Below, piece by piece: positions 52,653 through 64,000 of a stretch of 64,000 nucleotides of DNA. The stretch is taken from positions 5,174,588-5,238,587 of the forward strand of contig OZ022238.1 of NCBI GenBank assembly GCA_963978895.1, in the 5' to 3' direction. How positions within the stretch are numbered: the first letter of the stretch is position 1; every line of letters starts with the position of its first letter. Under the pieces are notes generated by a model. That model made no database searches. It was not told where the DNA came from and was given only the letters and a program-made list of their open reading frames with translations. Source of the DNA: Erpobdella octoculata (taxonomy: Eukaryota > Annelida > Clitellata > Hirudinida > Erpobdellidae). The position numbers were made by a program, and so were the translations under genes.

Positions 52653-54065
52653 TAAAAGAACATGTCCTGACTGATAATCAACGCCGAGCTCAAACGCCTC
52701 ATCCTAGGAACGTGAAATTTGGAACTTATATTACTTTTATAGCGTAAACATCCGCTAAGAAAGGATTTTTGAAAATTTTGCTCCTGAGGGGAAAAAACTG
52801 GAAAACAAACTTTTTTCTAAAATTTTTTCTAAAATTTTTTTTTGAAATTTGGTATATAGATTCTTTTTGAAAAATAAAAAGATACGTGTTTCACCATTTT
52901 TTGAAAATTCGGTTTCCCGGACCTCAAATGTGGGTTGGAAAATTGGGTTATTTGGTTTTTAAAGTAGCTTCTACTCAAAAACTGTTAATGCTACAGGAGT
53001 AAAAATTAGTATTTAGTTTCTATTCCAAAAATAATGAAATACGTGTTTTAGCATTTTTTGAAAATTTGGTTTCCAGGACTTCAAATGTGGGGTGGAAAAT
53101 AGGGCTAATTGTCTTTTATAGTAACTGCTACTCAAAAACAGTAAATACCACAGATGTACAAATTATTATTTAGTTTCTTTTCTAAAAATAAAGATATACG
53201 TGTTTCACCATTTTTTACAAATTTGGTTTCCCGGACCTCAAATGTGGGTTGGAAAATTGGGTTATTTGGTTTTTTAAGTAGCTTCTACTCAAAAACTGTT
53301 AATGCTACAAAAGTAAAAATTAGTATTTAGTTTCTACTCTAAAAATAAGGATATATGTGTTTCACCATTTTTTGAAATTTTGGTTTTCAGGACCTCAAAT
53401 GTGGGGTGGAAAAAGGTTTTCTTTGGTTTTTAAAGTAACTGCTACTCAAAAACTGTGAATGCTACAGATGTCAAAATTAGTATTTAGTATTTACTCAAAA
53501 AATTATGATATAAGTGTTTCAACATTTTTTTAAAAATTTGGTTTCCAGGACATCAAATGTGGGGTGGAAAAAAGGGTTATTTGATTTCAAAATAACTGCT
53601 ACTCAAAAACTGTAAGTGCTACAAATGTAAAAATTAGTATTTTGAAGTTTTGTGCCGGTTAAAAGTAGCTAAGTTCAGTTTATCCCCGGTCGGGCCAAGC
53701 CGTTATTTTAGAGTCTTCACACGGGCCAGGCCAAACCTTAAATCAAAGTGGAACGGGCCGAGGTTTTTCACCAAGTATATAGATATTTTAGTGATTTTAG
53801 GGTGTTCAGTTGGGCCGGGCCAAACCTGAAGTCAAGGTGGGACGGGCCGAAGTTTTTCATCAAGTATATAGAACTTCTAAGCCTGTAAGAATGGGCCGGG
53901 CCTAATTCAGACGGGCTGTGCCGGGCCAGGAGTTTGGGTTTTTAAAACGGGCTGGGCTAAGTTGTCGACGGGCCGAGCCGAGACCTAAAAAATTGATCTC
54001 TACTATGGATGCACGGTTCAAACTCTCTAATTTCATGCGAGCGAAGCCGCTACGGGCACTGCTAG
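52653..54065 (+). mobile_element. Helitron-like family 1, copy e (plus orientation)
   Basis: TAAAAGAACATGTCCTGACTG, module with CATCCTAGGAACGTGAAATT, about five 157-bp units, GGCCGGGCC-rich segment, and 3' end GCGAGCGAAGCCGCTACGGG with CACTGCTAG (54057-54065). The small AGCG-AAGC-CGCT hairpin lies 11 bases before CTAG. The 3' flank is unique sequence leading to the ZYG11-like gene. Confidence 0.82.
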
Positions 54066-54296
54066 TCCAGAATAAAGCTTTCCTGAAAGTTTTAGTGCTC
54101 TATGTGGTCAAAAAATGGGTGAATTTTTGTTTCTAAGATTTGATCACCACAGACTAACAAACAAACAAACAAGTGAAGTTAAATAAAAGCATTCAAAATG
54201 TAAAAAAGTTTTTATTTATCAATTTGAAACATTTGTTTATTTAAGCAAAAAAATGGTAGAAACATAAAACGGTTTTTTAAATTTGTTACGCTGACT

Positions 54297-56027
54297 CTAT
54301 AAATTGGGAAAACACTCATTATGTCGTTGACATAATATCTGAATAATTTTTTTACTCCACAAAACCGAAAATCTTTTTGTAGCTCGTTCTTTAAACGTTT
54401 TCATTCTTTTCAGAAAATCGTATAGGTTTGGAAGTGGATGTCCCGTTTCTTCGAAGCATAATCTATCACAGTTCACGACAAACATTGCAGTAGATGGAGT
54501 AATTCGAGACTTTTTAAATATTATATTAACCCAGCCACTGGTTCTCAAAATATTTTCAAATCTTAGACTTTGTTCATTACAAAGTTCAGAATAAATCTCA
54601 ATTAACATTTTAGCTCTTTGCTGAAGTGCATTAATATTGTAGTCTATTTCTGCTCCAGAGTTACGTAGATCATAATTTAGAAATGCATCCATAAATAATT
54701 TTACTTGATTTTCTGACAAATCATCTTTCAACATTTTCCAGAAAATAAGCAAACAGTATCGGTTATTTTGTTCTTCATAAATATAATAATCAAGGATTTT
54801 GCATAATAATTCAATAATTATTTCAAAATTGTTTACTACTTCAAAACGAAACATTGACCAATTATTATACATTATTTCTAAACAATCATCAACAACTGTC
54901 CAATTACGAATATTATTTTTCAACAACTCGATTAAACCTTGAAATGTTGCATACCAGCCTACTGTTTTTGATTTAACATTTTCTAAACTGTTCGAACCAT
55001 CAAAATTGATGACATTAAGTTTTGAAGCTATTCCTAAATAGGAAAAATTCTTTATATTTAACCACGATGAAGTTTGTTTACTGTTTTCCACCATCAAAGC
55101 AGTATTACTCACATCTAAATAGTTCAAGTGCGGTAAACTGTTCAGTAAATCAGTCATAAGTTTGTTCATGTTTTCATTATATTTCTCAGCACACTGAAGG
55201 TCGATCAAATTTAAAAATTCAAGTGACGTTAAACCAGATATAACGTCTATGGATTTTTCAAAATTTCCACCCCACATTTCGTTCAGTGTTAATTTCTTGA
55301 GATGCCTAAACCTTTTGATATGTGGTAAAACACTCGGGAGATAAAAACAAGACAAAAACAAGGATATTAATTGATCAGCCGGAAAATCCAAACTGAGCAT
55401 ATTAATTGGATCTATCTCATCTTTGTTTATTTTATGTAGGAAAAGTTCACGTAGGTTAGGACAGTACCATTTAATAGAACTGTTTTCTTGTGCATCACAT
55501 ATTGGACATTCGTTGCTATAGCAACACAACTGAGAGCTAATTTGCACTTCTAATATTACAAGATTTTCGGATTGAACTAAAAGTTTTTTCAATAGATGAT
55601 GGGTTACTTCATGGACAAGTCTTTCTTTAAATAAAAACCTGGTGGCAAACTTGATACAAACAACGGATGGTTTTGCATTACACAGTAACTTGTTATAGCA
55701 TTCGCATGTTATAAAAGACTGTTTTCCTGTATTGAACAATATTAAGTCATAAAACTTTGATTTATGGGAATCAACCATGCAGGGCAACAAATATTTTTGG
55801 TTGATAGATTTGTTTAATTTGTAACTTCTGTTCAAAATATTTCTAATAATTTGAGGCGGTAAGTTCAAATTGTCTCGGAAGCAATACTTCAATTGGCATC
55901 TTAAGGAACATTTTGTTTTTGTATTTTTTATAAGAAAAGTGCTTTTAAATTTGTTTACTAGAAAAGTTTCACAAATTTCTGTGCATGACTTGGGATGAAA
56001 TATTAGATTAGACATATTAACAAACAT
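54297..56027 (-). CDS. ZYG11-like LRR/ARM protein, second intact copy, intronless
   Basis: Intact frame of 576 residues, or 572 if the second Met (56015, MSNLIFHP), the position conserved in the other copies, is used. Colinear with 25640-27376 over the whole length with clear divergence: N-terminal CTEICETFLV and LPPQIIRNILNRSYKLN; Cys segment SNECPICDAQENSS; Leu-rich repeats (CPNLRELFLHKINKDEIDP, LPHLNYLDVSNTALM); ARM-like helices (GLIELLKNNI.., IIIELLCKILDYYIYEE); conserved C-terminal VNCDRLCFEETGHPLPNLYD and IIQILCQRHNE. Probable role as substrate receptor of a CUL2-type ubiquitin ligase, inferred from ZYG11 family knowledge. No introns, unlike typical animal ZYG11 genes, so family growth by retroposition or element capture is plausible. 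Lies between a family 1 element (downstream) and a family 2 module (upstream). Confidence 0.72.
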   Translation of the reverse strand: MFVNMSNLIFHPKSCTEICETFLVNKFKSTFLIKNTKTKCSLRCQLKYCFRDNLNLPPQIIRNILNRSYKLNKSINQKYLLPCMVDSHKSKFYDLILFNTGKQSFITCECYNKLLCNAKPSVVCIKFATRFLFKERLVHEVTHHLLKKLLVQSENLVILEVQISSQLCCYSNECPICDAQENSSIKWYCPNLRELFLHKINKDEIDPINMLSLDFPADQLISLFLSCFYLPSVLPHIKRFRHLKKLTLNEMWGGNFEKSIDVISGLTSLEFLNLIDLQCAEKYNENMNKLMTDLLNSLPHLNYLDVSNTALMVENSKQTSSWLNIKNFSYLGIASKLNVINFDGSNSLENVKSKTVGWYATFQGLIELLKNNIRNWTVVDDCLEIMYNNWSMFRFEVVNNFEIIIELLCKILDYYIYEEQNNRYCLLIFWKMLKDDLSENQVKLFMDAFLNYDLRNSGAEIDYNINALQQRAKMLIEIYSELCNEQSLRFENILRTSGWVNIIFKKSRITPSTAMFVVNCDRLCFEETGHPLPNLYDFLKRMKTFKERATKRFSVLWSKKIIQILCQRHNECFPNL

Positions 56028-56182
56028 ATATTTGTTTAAAAACTAATTAGGTTATTTAATTGTTAAACTGAAAATTGGATATTTCTGATAAGCCTTGCAT
56101 TAATTTAGAGCAACGTTTTGTTTTTACATCCTGAAAGCATTGTTTCATACGGAAATAGAAAAATCTAAAATGAGTATATATA

Positions 56183-56373
<191 letters not shown>

Positions 56374-56702
56374 AAAAATGAATGTTTGTATGTATATATG
56401 TATATATGTATATATGTATATATGTATATATGTATATATGTTAATGGCGTTTATGCATTGCTACACCATTCATCCGATCGTAATGAAATTTTCACACAAC
56501 CTTGAGAGTCAAGGGGAATCAAATATAAAAAAAATTCGAAATCCCTCACAAAATGAGCGGAGCGGAGCGGGTGAGCGAGCGGGAACTACATATATCGTCA
56601 TATATTGAAAATTGGCTAAAAATACAATTTCAAATTTCAAATCTTTCTATCGAATTAATTATGCCACCTAAACGAAAAGCTATTGATGCCACAGTTTATT
56701 CG

Positions 56703-56703
<1 letters not shown>
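56374..56703 (+). mobile_element. Helitron-like family 2, 5' module with a candidate ORF start
   Basis: The module (GCATTGCTACACCATTCATC, CGATCGTAATGAAATTTTCA, AATGAGCGGAGCGGAGCGGG) is followed here by about 110 bp not present in the short copies, in which a frame starts at 56661 (MPPKRKAIDATVYSQ) before the sequence is cut by a TA tract. A basic MPPKRK-type start is common for DNA-element proteins, so this may be the 5' end of a longer, coding relative. Confidence 0.5.

Positions 56704-56770
<67 letters not shown>
56704..56770. repeat. (TA)n microsatellite
   Basis: TA tract that truncates the candidate ORF. Confidence 0.97.
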
Positions 56771-56774
<4 letters not shown>

Positions 56775-57554
56775 CGGAATGTGATGTATGCGCCGAAGCG
56801 GCGATTCAGCGAAATCTTGGTGGGCGAAGATTTTTTAAAATTAACCTAGAGAATCGTCAAACTCAAATGACCATGCCGATATACACTAATGTTGTATTTT
56901 CATTTAAAACATCATATAAATTAAAAAAATGCAGTATACAAAAATATTAAATTTTATTTAATAGTAAACCCAGACAAAAAAAACGTTAAAATTATAAATG
57001 TAACAAAGGATATTTAAAAGATTAAAAAATATTAGCAGAGATATATGATATAACTAAGTAGATATAATTCAAAATGTATGAAAAGTACTACGTTTATCAA
57101 CTAATCTAAATAAATGAGCTAATAAAAATATTTTTCTATTTAGTGGAATAATCTTGGGGGCGCCGCCGCCCTCCCCTAGCTCCTTCAATTGCCGCCTCTG
57201 TGTGTGCGGTCATATTCAGTCACCATCTAGGGCAAACATTAAGATCACAAATCAGCTGCAATCTGTAACTTTTTCGAAAGTGACAATGTCTTGCCTAAAA
57301 CGAAGAGACCAAGCACGAACTGCATATTCTAGGTGTGATTATGTAGGGCCGCTATGAAATTTAAAAAAAGAGACTATGACTCCGGAATAATTTTTGAGTC
57401 TATCCAAAGTTCTATTAGCCAAAAAAGCTGATTGAAACCTTGTTTTGAAAATATTCAATACCAGAACTCAAGGGTTTGGATGGACTTTAGTTGTTTTTAA
57501 TTTTTCCTATTGCCATCCGGATTAAACCAGGGGGGCCAGTCCGGGCATGCCCCC
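56771..57554. other. stretch without a supported gene
   Basis: AT-rich, with short GC-rich words at 57155-57185 and 57529-57560 that may be ends of decayed DNA transposons. Confidence 0.4.
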
Positions 57555-58161
57555 TTCCCTGGTATGCTGCGAAGAACGAAGATCTAGAGACATATTACAG
57601 TCAATGTCTTCATTCCCGCTTTGGACGCCATAATCTTGGACTTGAACAATCGATTCTCTATGCAGCAGAAAGGTACGTTTACACTAGCCTTTATGTTGCC
57701 CAGAAACGTCATTTCTGACACAACGACATGGCAGTTAGTTAAACCGGCATTTGATAAATATGTCGATGTTCTGCGTTTCAAAATGCCATGCATATCTGAA
57801 GAACTGGTGAAAGCAGAGTTCAAAGTGTGGGCTGCCATGTGTCGTCGTGCGCCGCCAAAATCAAATGAAGTATCTGCTATTTCTGCTGTGAATAAGTGTC
57901 CGTCTGATACTTTGCCAGCTATATATACTATGCTCACAATTCTTGCTACTTTGCTTGTGTGCACGAAGGAGGCCGAAAAAAACTTTCTCCAAAGTGGAAC
58001 ACACTATGACGACACTATGCAGCACCATGTCGGAAGAAAGACTAGATGCACTTATTCTGCTGCAAGCTAATCGAGACTTGTTGCCTTGCACAGAAAAAGT
58101 AATTGATCAGTACTATCTGACAGGTGCCGACTGTCGCCGTAGGATTAACGTTAAATGGTAA
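57555..58161 (+). pseudogene. hAT transposase C-terminal relic (THAP12/ZMYM-like)
   Basis: Plus strand: PALDAIILDLNNRFSMQQ, then VKAEFKVWAAMCRRAPP, then PAIYTMLTILATLLVCTKEAEKNF, the hAT dimerisation region (L-x-x-LATL-x-V-x-x-x-EAE-x-x-F). A frameshift near 57985 moves to a second frame with TMSEERLDALILLQANRDL, the usual ending (M-x-x-ERL-x-x-L-x-LL-x-x-x-RD). An in-frame stop lies near 57580. The C-run and AGATCCGCCAG word at 58303-58338 may mark the element's 3' end. Confidence 0.8.
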
Positions 58162-58694
58162 AAAAATTTATCACATGAGAAAATCTTTGAAAGATATTGC
58201 TGATTTTTAACTAAATAAAATTACTCCAAATTTTAAACATGTAAATGCTAATTTGACCCCCTCTACGGTCATCGGAAAAATTTTTTGGAGTCAAGTTGCC
58301 CCCCCCCCCCCCCCATCAAAAAGGTTCTAGATCCGCCAGTTATCAAACATATAATAATTACATTTTGATTTATGGTTAGTTCTCCCAACATTCACAGCTT
58401 TGCATTTGTCAATGTTAAACAGCATCAACTTTTTGAGTGACTACTGGACTGCCCCATCTATGACATTTTGGGGTCCAATACAGTTTTCCACCAGTTTTAT
58501 AACGCCAATGATTTTACTATCATCTGCAAAAAGTTTGATGTTTTGGGCTAACTTGTCAGGAAAATAACGGAGACCCGAGTATTAAGTCTTGCGGTACCCA
58601 ACTCGTAACCTTCTTCCATTATGAAGAAATTTAACGGTATAATCACTCGTTTGCATTTTTAATTGAATAAAGTGTTTGCTTGTTTTTATTATAA
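58162..58694. other. non-coding stretch
   Basis: Includes a poly-C run (about 58302-58315) and the TCTAGATCCGCCAG end word. No gene seen, although a short RT-like segment with stops (about 58370-58610, minus) could be an eroded LINE. Confidence 0.3.
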
Positions 58695-59183
<489 letters not shown>

Positions 59184-59355
59184 CAATTTAATGCGTCAAT
59201 TCTAATTTGGCGTTATTACCCCTTACACAATTTGATTTAAATTTTTTAGATAAAAAAACGAAAAATGACAGCCGGCTTGTAAACTAGTGTTTAAAAATTA
59301 TTCTGTGTTACAAACTACGTAAAACCAACGTTAAACTGGTACGCTCCGCTCACAA

Positions 59356-62300
59356 ATGCAAAAATCTAATAATCTTCAGAGACCAAGAGAACGATGCTCT
59401 CGGAAAGTTGAGAAAAATGACTCATTGCCTAGCAGTAATTGTCCTGATAACTCATCGTTATTTGGTTATCAAACTGTTTCTTCGAGTTCTACTGTCAAAA
59501 ACAATTGCATTGTTGATGATAAAGTTAGACTATCAGAAACTACTTTTCCAGAACAATTTTTGTGGAATCCAGAAGAGCAGCCGCACCAGCAAAGGAAATG
59601 GAACTCTAAAGCTGATTGTCCGCCATCGCAGCAATTTACGTGCTCGTCAAACTCTATCCATCGCTCTACGTCATCACAATCGTCTGAAAGGCTCCAGTTC
59701 AAAACCTCACCAATTTCTGACATACCTGTCTGGGATGGATTAGGTGTCTGGGTTCCTAATACGGACCTCTCACGAAGTTCTAGAGCATCTTCAATCAACA
59801 GATCTCCAAGTATTTCTCGTCCTCAGCTGCCTACAGTTTCAAATACTTTCCAGCCAAATATTGACTACAATGTAGCCAGTCTTGAGAGTTTCAAAGAAAA
59901 TGTTTATCAACCAAGTGGGAGACATCTAAACAGAAGGACGCTTTCTAAAAACAGCTCAAAGAATGTGAAGACCAACATATCTCCTCAGCAGTCAACTTAT
60001 CTTAGAAACATGATGGAAAGAAATCCTTCGTCAGCTTCTACAACGACCGCAACAACTCCAATTTCGTCTGCTAGGAATGACCTTTCGAAAATTGACCTTC
60101 CTGCTCTAGAAGTTAAAGATCGAAAAGAAATGCAAAATCTTTACTGTGAAAAAACTGCTATAAAAACCCATAGCAGCTTTCAAGAACCGAAGATATCAAG
60201 AGCAAGCGATCTATCAAGATTCAATAAGAAACAACGTTCAAATTTGAGCTTAGAATTTACTAATCCTGTCGAAGTTCTTCGACAGAAGCTGATAATGCTT
60301 GAACAAGAGGAGAAACAACAAAATATTTTCCAGTCAGACAGCGAGGAGAGCAGCGGTGCGTACGACACCCAAAGTGGCCAGATAGTAGAAGAATATAAGG
60401 TTTCGGCTCCTTTCAGCTTTGAAGAAAAACTAGAAAAAGCCTTAGAAGATCCATGCGATGTGGACGAAAAGGAAGTAGAAAAGACTCAAACGGCAAATCA
60501 GAACTGGAGTAGAAACGCGTACCATCTAATTGATCATGTTGAAATTCCAAAAACCCCCATGAGTGATGAAGTGACAGAACATTTTGTCAATTTAATGAAC
60601 GTTCCTAAAACAGTTAATTTTTCAAGCCGGAAACAATCTATCAAAAAATCATCTTCAATAAAAGAGCATTCCTATTCTGATCGAAAAAGCTTTTTATCCG
60701 CAGCAGCAAAAACAGCTGTTTTGAATGGTTACGCCTTCGTATCTAACGGGCAGTTTCTTAAGTTAACTCAGCATGGTGATTCTGACAATACCCCGAACAA
60801 GTCTGGATGCACAAAAATTATAATCAATAATCAGGAAATAGGCACTGAGAACTTTGATTATTTTGTAAAACTCTCGCCGAATGACAGCCAAAACACTGCT
60901 AGAGATTGCAATAGGACCGATACAAGTCACGCCCACGCTGCGGAGACCTTCTTGGGACAAACAAACCTCTCAAGTTTAAAAGGAGTTCTGGAAAAGATAA
61001 AAAACGGACTACCGGATTCCGAATCACGACTCGGCACAACGAGTCTGAGCCAGCCTTTATCTGTTTCGTTGAATCCAAACGTTCAGCCTCACAATAGACT
61101 CGATGACGGCAATGCTATAAACGCTCGACCAGTTACTGGCAATCAATTACCATGTTATGCCATACCCGCAAACAACCCACAAAATCATGAGATTCATCAA
61201 ACAGCCACCCCTTACCAACTCATTCAACCCTCCGACATTAATCCAGACACCGCAGCGGTGTCTATGCCCAATGAATTTTCGACATTACTGGAAAGAAAGA
61301 ATTCGTTCAGAAAATTGTCGCCAGAAAAAATGAAAGAGATCAGCGATTGGGCGAAAAGGACGGTCGAAGGATTCCGCGGACGGACCAGCAAAATCGATGA
61401 GTATCTGGCTACTGATTTCTTTCTAAAAAAGGGAAAAACCAGAACTGCCAATAAATACAGCAGAGCCGTTACGTCGGATCGTAACAAGAATCACAGAGAC
61501 ATCAAGGACAAATCTTCGCCACTTCTTCTGTCAGAGTCAAATGCCGATAAAATTCATCCATCTAATCTTGATGACGAAAACGTGATGTCGAAAATCGAAT
61601 GCGAAAGAAACTTATCACTTTCTTCTAAAGGAAGTTACAGAGATGAGAAAAATGAAAGAAATCCTGCTGGTTCTTCGACCAAGTAAGTAAATAAATTAAT
61701 GTTGTTCTATTATTGAAATGTCTATTATGCCGTTTTTAACCCTGAATTTCTTGCTGAAGTTTCAGCATATCAATTGTTTGTAAATCACATATTATAATTC
61801 GATTATAAATAATTGTAACTCCAGGCAGAGATCATTTGCAATTCAGTTTATTTATTTGTATTTCTATTATTGAATTTTTAAAAACTTTTTTTCAAATTCG
61901 TCGTTCTTCTTCAAATCTACGAATTTCAAAAGCATGTCCTACGAAAGTTCAAGAGAAGCAAGAATGGGGGCCATGGAATCGTCAATTGACGAATTACTCG
62001 AGGAATTCTTCCAGTGTACGTTTCCCACCACGTTGCCTTACATCGATGACGACGACGACTTAAAAACCCCCCAACACAGAACCGCCTCCGCATCTTCTCT
62101 TCCAGCAATCCCATCGTCATCATCACCATCCACGTCTCCTAACGAAAGGCCCCCAGCTGTAAATTCGCTTTCTGCCTCGAATCTCGATTTCACCTTCAAA
62201 GACCGACCGACAGGTGATTATCACCGAACTTTTCGAACGAAATCTTCGGCGTCGAAATCATCACCTGCAGATCACTTGAAGTCGGCTTCAGAGGAAAACT

Positions 62301-63124
62301 ATCCAATAGATATCAGAATGACATCTTCCGATTGCGAAATTCCCATTCACGAAAACAGCTACTACAATTCATATAAGAAACAGCTCAAAGACCTACGCCA
62401 ACAACAACGCATAACCACTAGACTTCAAGCCACCCTTCCAGTCCTGGATTTTTCCACGCAGCTGATGACCCTGAAAGATCAGCTGTCTCTTTTGCGTGAA
62501 CGCCTCATGGACAAGATGCGCTGTCTAGAAAGCCAGCATGCCCGTAAGACAATGGAGCTGGGAAAAAAGTGCAACCTCTTGGGAAAAATATTTAATGAAA
62601 TATTTGAAGGGAATCAAAAGCAGAACTCAAGGAATACATCACATGGCTCAATTTCTGTACACGATGAAGAACAGCAAATGTTTCAATTTTTCCCAAAAAA
62701 ATTGATAAACGTAAAGAAAGTCATTATGACCTGCGATACACAAAACCAGCAACAACAACAACACCATCATCATCATCAAAACCCCGGAGATCGTCCCCAC
62801 CACCATCATCATCATCAACACCGCAGCCAGGTGTTAGATGGTCCAACTAATAGCAAAATAGAAACTCTGATCGACGGATCGGAAAGTGAAAGTGGCGAAC
62901 CAGCAGCAAACCATTCGGCCAGTGGCGCTGATCATGTCGTTAATCGGAGTGATGATAACGATGTTAATGAAAATGAAGAGATTTACGTCATCATTTTAAA
63001 AGATGGCATAACAATAGAAGGTATACATGCAACCCTCCCCCCGGGAAATAAATCACCCATTAACGTTCGCCAACAAGGTAATTTGGCAATGATTTTATTA
63101 ACTGGAATATCTATAAACTTATAA
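59356..63124 (+). CDS. large Ser-rich coiled-coil protein of unknown function, two exons
   Basis: Exon 1 runs 59356-61682 and ends at a strong donor (GTAAGT at 61683). Exon 2 starts at 61933 after a CAAAAG acceptor, and the phases match (AA + C), giving about 1172 residues with a stop at 63124. The ATG is preceded in frame by TAA (59332), which supports the start. I do not recognise the family. Visible parts: a long Ser/Asn/Thr-rich, probably disordered region (1-300); a short Leu/Glu helix (VEVLRQKLIMLEQEEKQQ, about 303-320); a conserved-looking basic segment (LSPEKMKEISDWAKRTVEGF, about 655-690); an acidic SIDELLEEFF motif (about 790); a coiled coil (STQLMTLKDQLSLLRERLMD, about 940-1000); a His-rich stretch (about 1050-1075); and a hydrophobic C-terminus (EEIYVIILKDGITIEGIHAT, then MILLTGISINL). 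No signal peptide or membrane span. Balanced codon use and length argue for a real gene. Confidence 0.8.
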
Positions 63125-64000
63125 TTTATTATTATGGTTAAAAGAATTTTTGTTACTGTCATGGCTGTCTAGTTGAGAGAGTGGCTGTGAACATGGTGGT
63201 GGTGGTGATGATGATGATGATTGTTATGACTCTCGCTTGGAAGCAAGGACGGGTCAAAGGGGCAGATGGGGGTGAATATAATTGACTATCAATTAAGATT
63301 TGTTTGGGTAGAATACCCAGTTTTGGAGAAATGATCGTGGTTGAAAGTGAAATTGTTGAAAAAATACCTTCGACTAACCACGGACATCGGCTTTTTGGGA
63401 AGAAATAAATGTGATTCTTTGACAAAATACTTACAATTACCCTCTCCCCCGTTTTGGGAGGAAAACAGGGAAAAATTTTGGATGTGACGTACCTGCTCCC
63501 CCGCCCCCTCCAGAAATTTATGAATCCGCAACTGATGGAAGAGAAGGTATTTCCATTAAAAAAATAAGTCAGCGCGAATAATAAAAATTTAGATTGTTAA
63601 ATTGTAACACGCAAATTTAATCAAACGTCAAATATGCGCAACGAAACAGCGCAGGCTGAATAAAAAGTGATAGCTTCTCGTATCTTATAAAAATGTAATC
63701 TCTGCCTGTAGTTTGCCCAGACCAACCAGAGGCCGACTAACCAACTTACATATGTTAATCAGTGTTGCCGCACTAATCAGCAGCCGCTTGTTAATTAGCA
63801 TAAGTTGATCCGATTACTGCACCAATAAGCAGCCGCTTAACTAGGTCAAAAGCTCAGCCGAGTAAAGCCTGTCTGAAAGGCATGACCGTATACGGCAAGA
63901 TGCCTAGAACCTAGCCATTCATTAATTCTTAAGTTTGTCTTTAAAAAATATAGGCACTGAGGAAAATGCTAGTGAAGGTAGTGGCGCGCGATGATGATGA
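63125..64000. other. 3' flank of the large gene
   Basis: Begins with a GTGGTGATGATG-type microsatellite (63192-63222). Candidate AATAAA signals occur at 63403-63410 and near 63659. No further gene recognised up to the window edge. Confidence 0.4.

Noticed and set aside
57154..57357. Pro/Ser-rich frame starting MGAPPPSPSS
   Set aside because: Short, no homology recognised, probably the GC-rich end of a decayed transposon.

Overview
This is a 64 kb piece of an AT-rich, intron-containing animal genome. GT-AG introns, an IgLON/lachesin-type cell-adhesion gene, an F-type lectin gene and ZYG11-like genes point to an invertebrate bilaterian. The load of CR1-like LINEs, Ty3 elements, Penelope-like elements with hammerhead ribozymes, hAT relics and very long TA and CATA arrays would fit a lophotrochozoan, but the sequence alone does not fix the phylum. 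There is a 200-base assembly gap at 42209-42408.

Left part (1-12 kb): four exons of an Ig-domain adhesion protein on the minus strand, cut by the window edge, with a small tRNA-derived SINE in one intron. Next comes a complete six-exon gene (6405-9121) for a secreted protein with two tandem F-type lectin (fucolectin) domains, whose fucose-binding residues look substituted. Several interspersed repeat families sit in its introns and flanks.

Middle part (11-59 kb): mostly mobile DNA around a small family of ZYG11-like LRR/ARM proteins. Two copies are intact and intronless (25640-27376 and 54297-56027), one is a pseudogene (12614-14302), and two are older relics (11034-11480 and 19165-20385). 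ZYG11 proteins are substrate receptors of CUL2 ubiquitin ligases. The homology of the three younger copies runs upstream to a TA tract, immediately beyond which lies the 5' module of a Helitron-like interspersed element. Between them are repeated elements of at least four families that start with a similar module and, where the other end is visible, finish with a hairpin-CTAG in a TA tract. There are also Penelope-like elements with three hammerhead-type ribozyme motifs, a deleted Ty3 element, three LINE fragments, two hAT transposase relics, and a non-autonomous hAT element with an exact 8-bp target duplication.

Right part (59-64 kb): one large, apparently intact two-exon gene (59356-63124) for a low-complexity, coiled-coil-containing protein of about 1172 residues that I do not recognise.

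Many long open frames here (HTYI, MYVC, IYIY, SRSRSL, DGWT repeats) are translations of microsatellites or minisatellites and are not genes.
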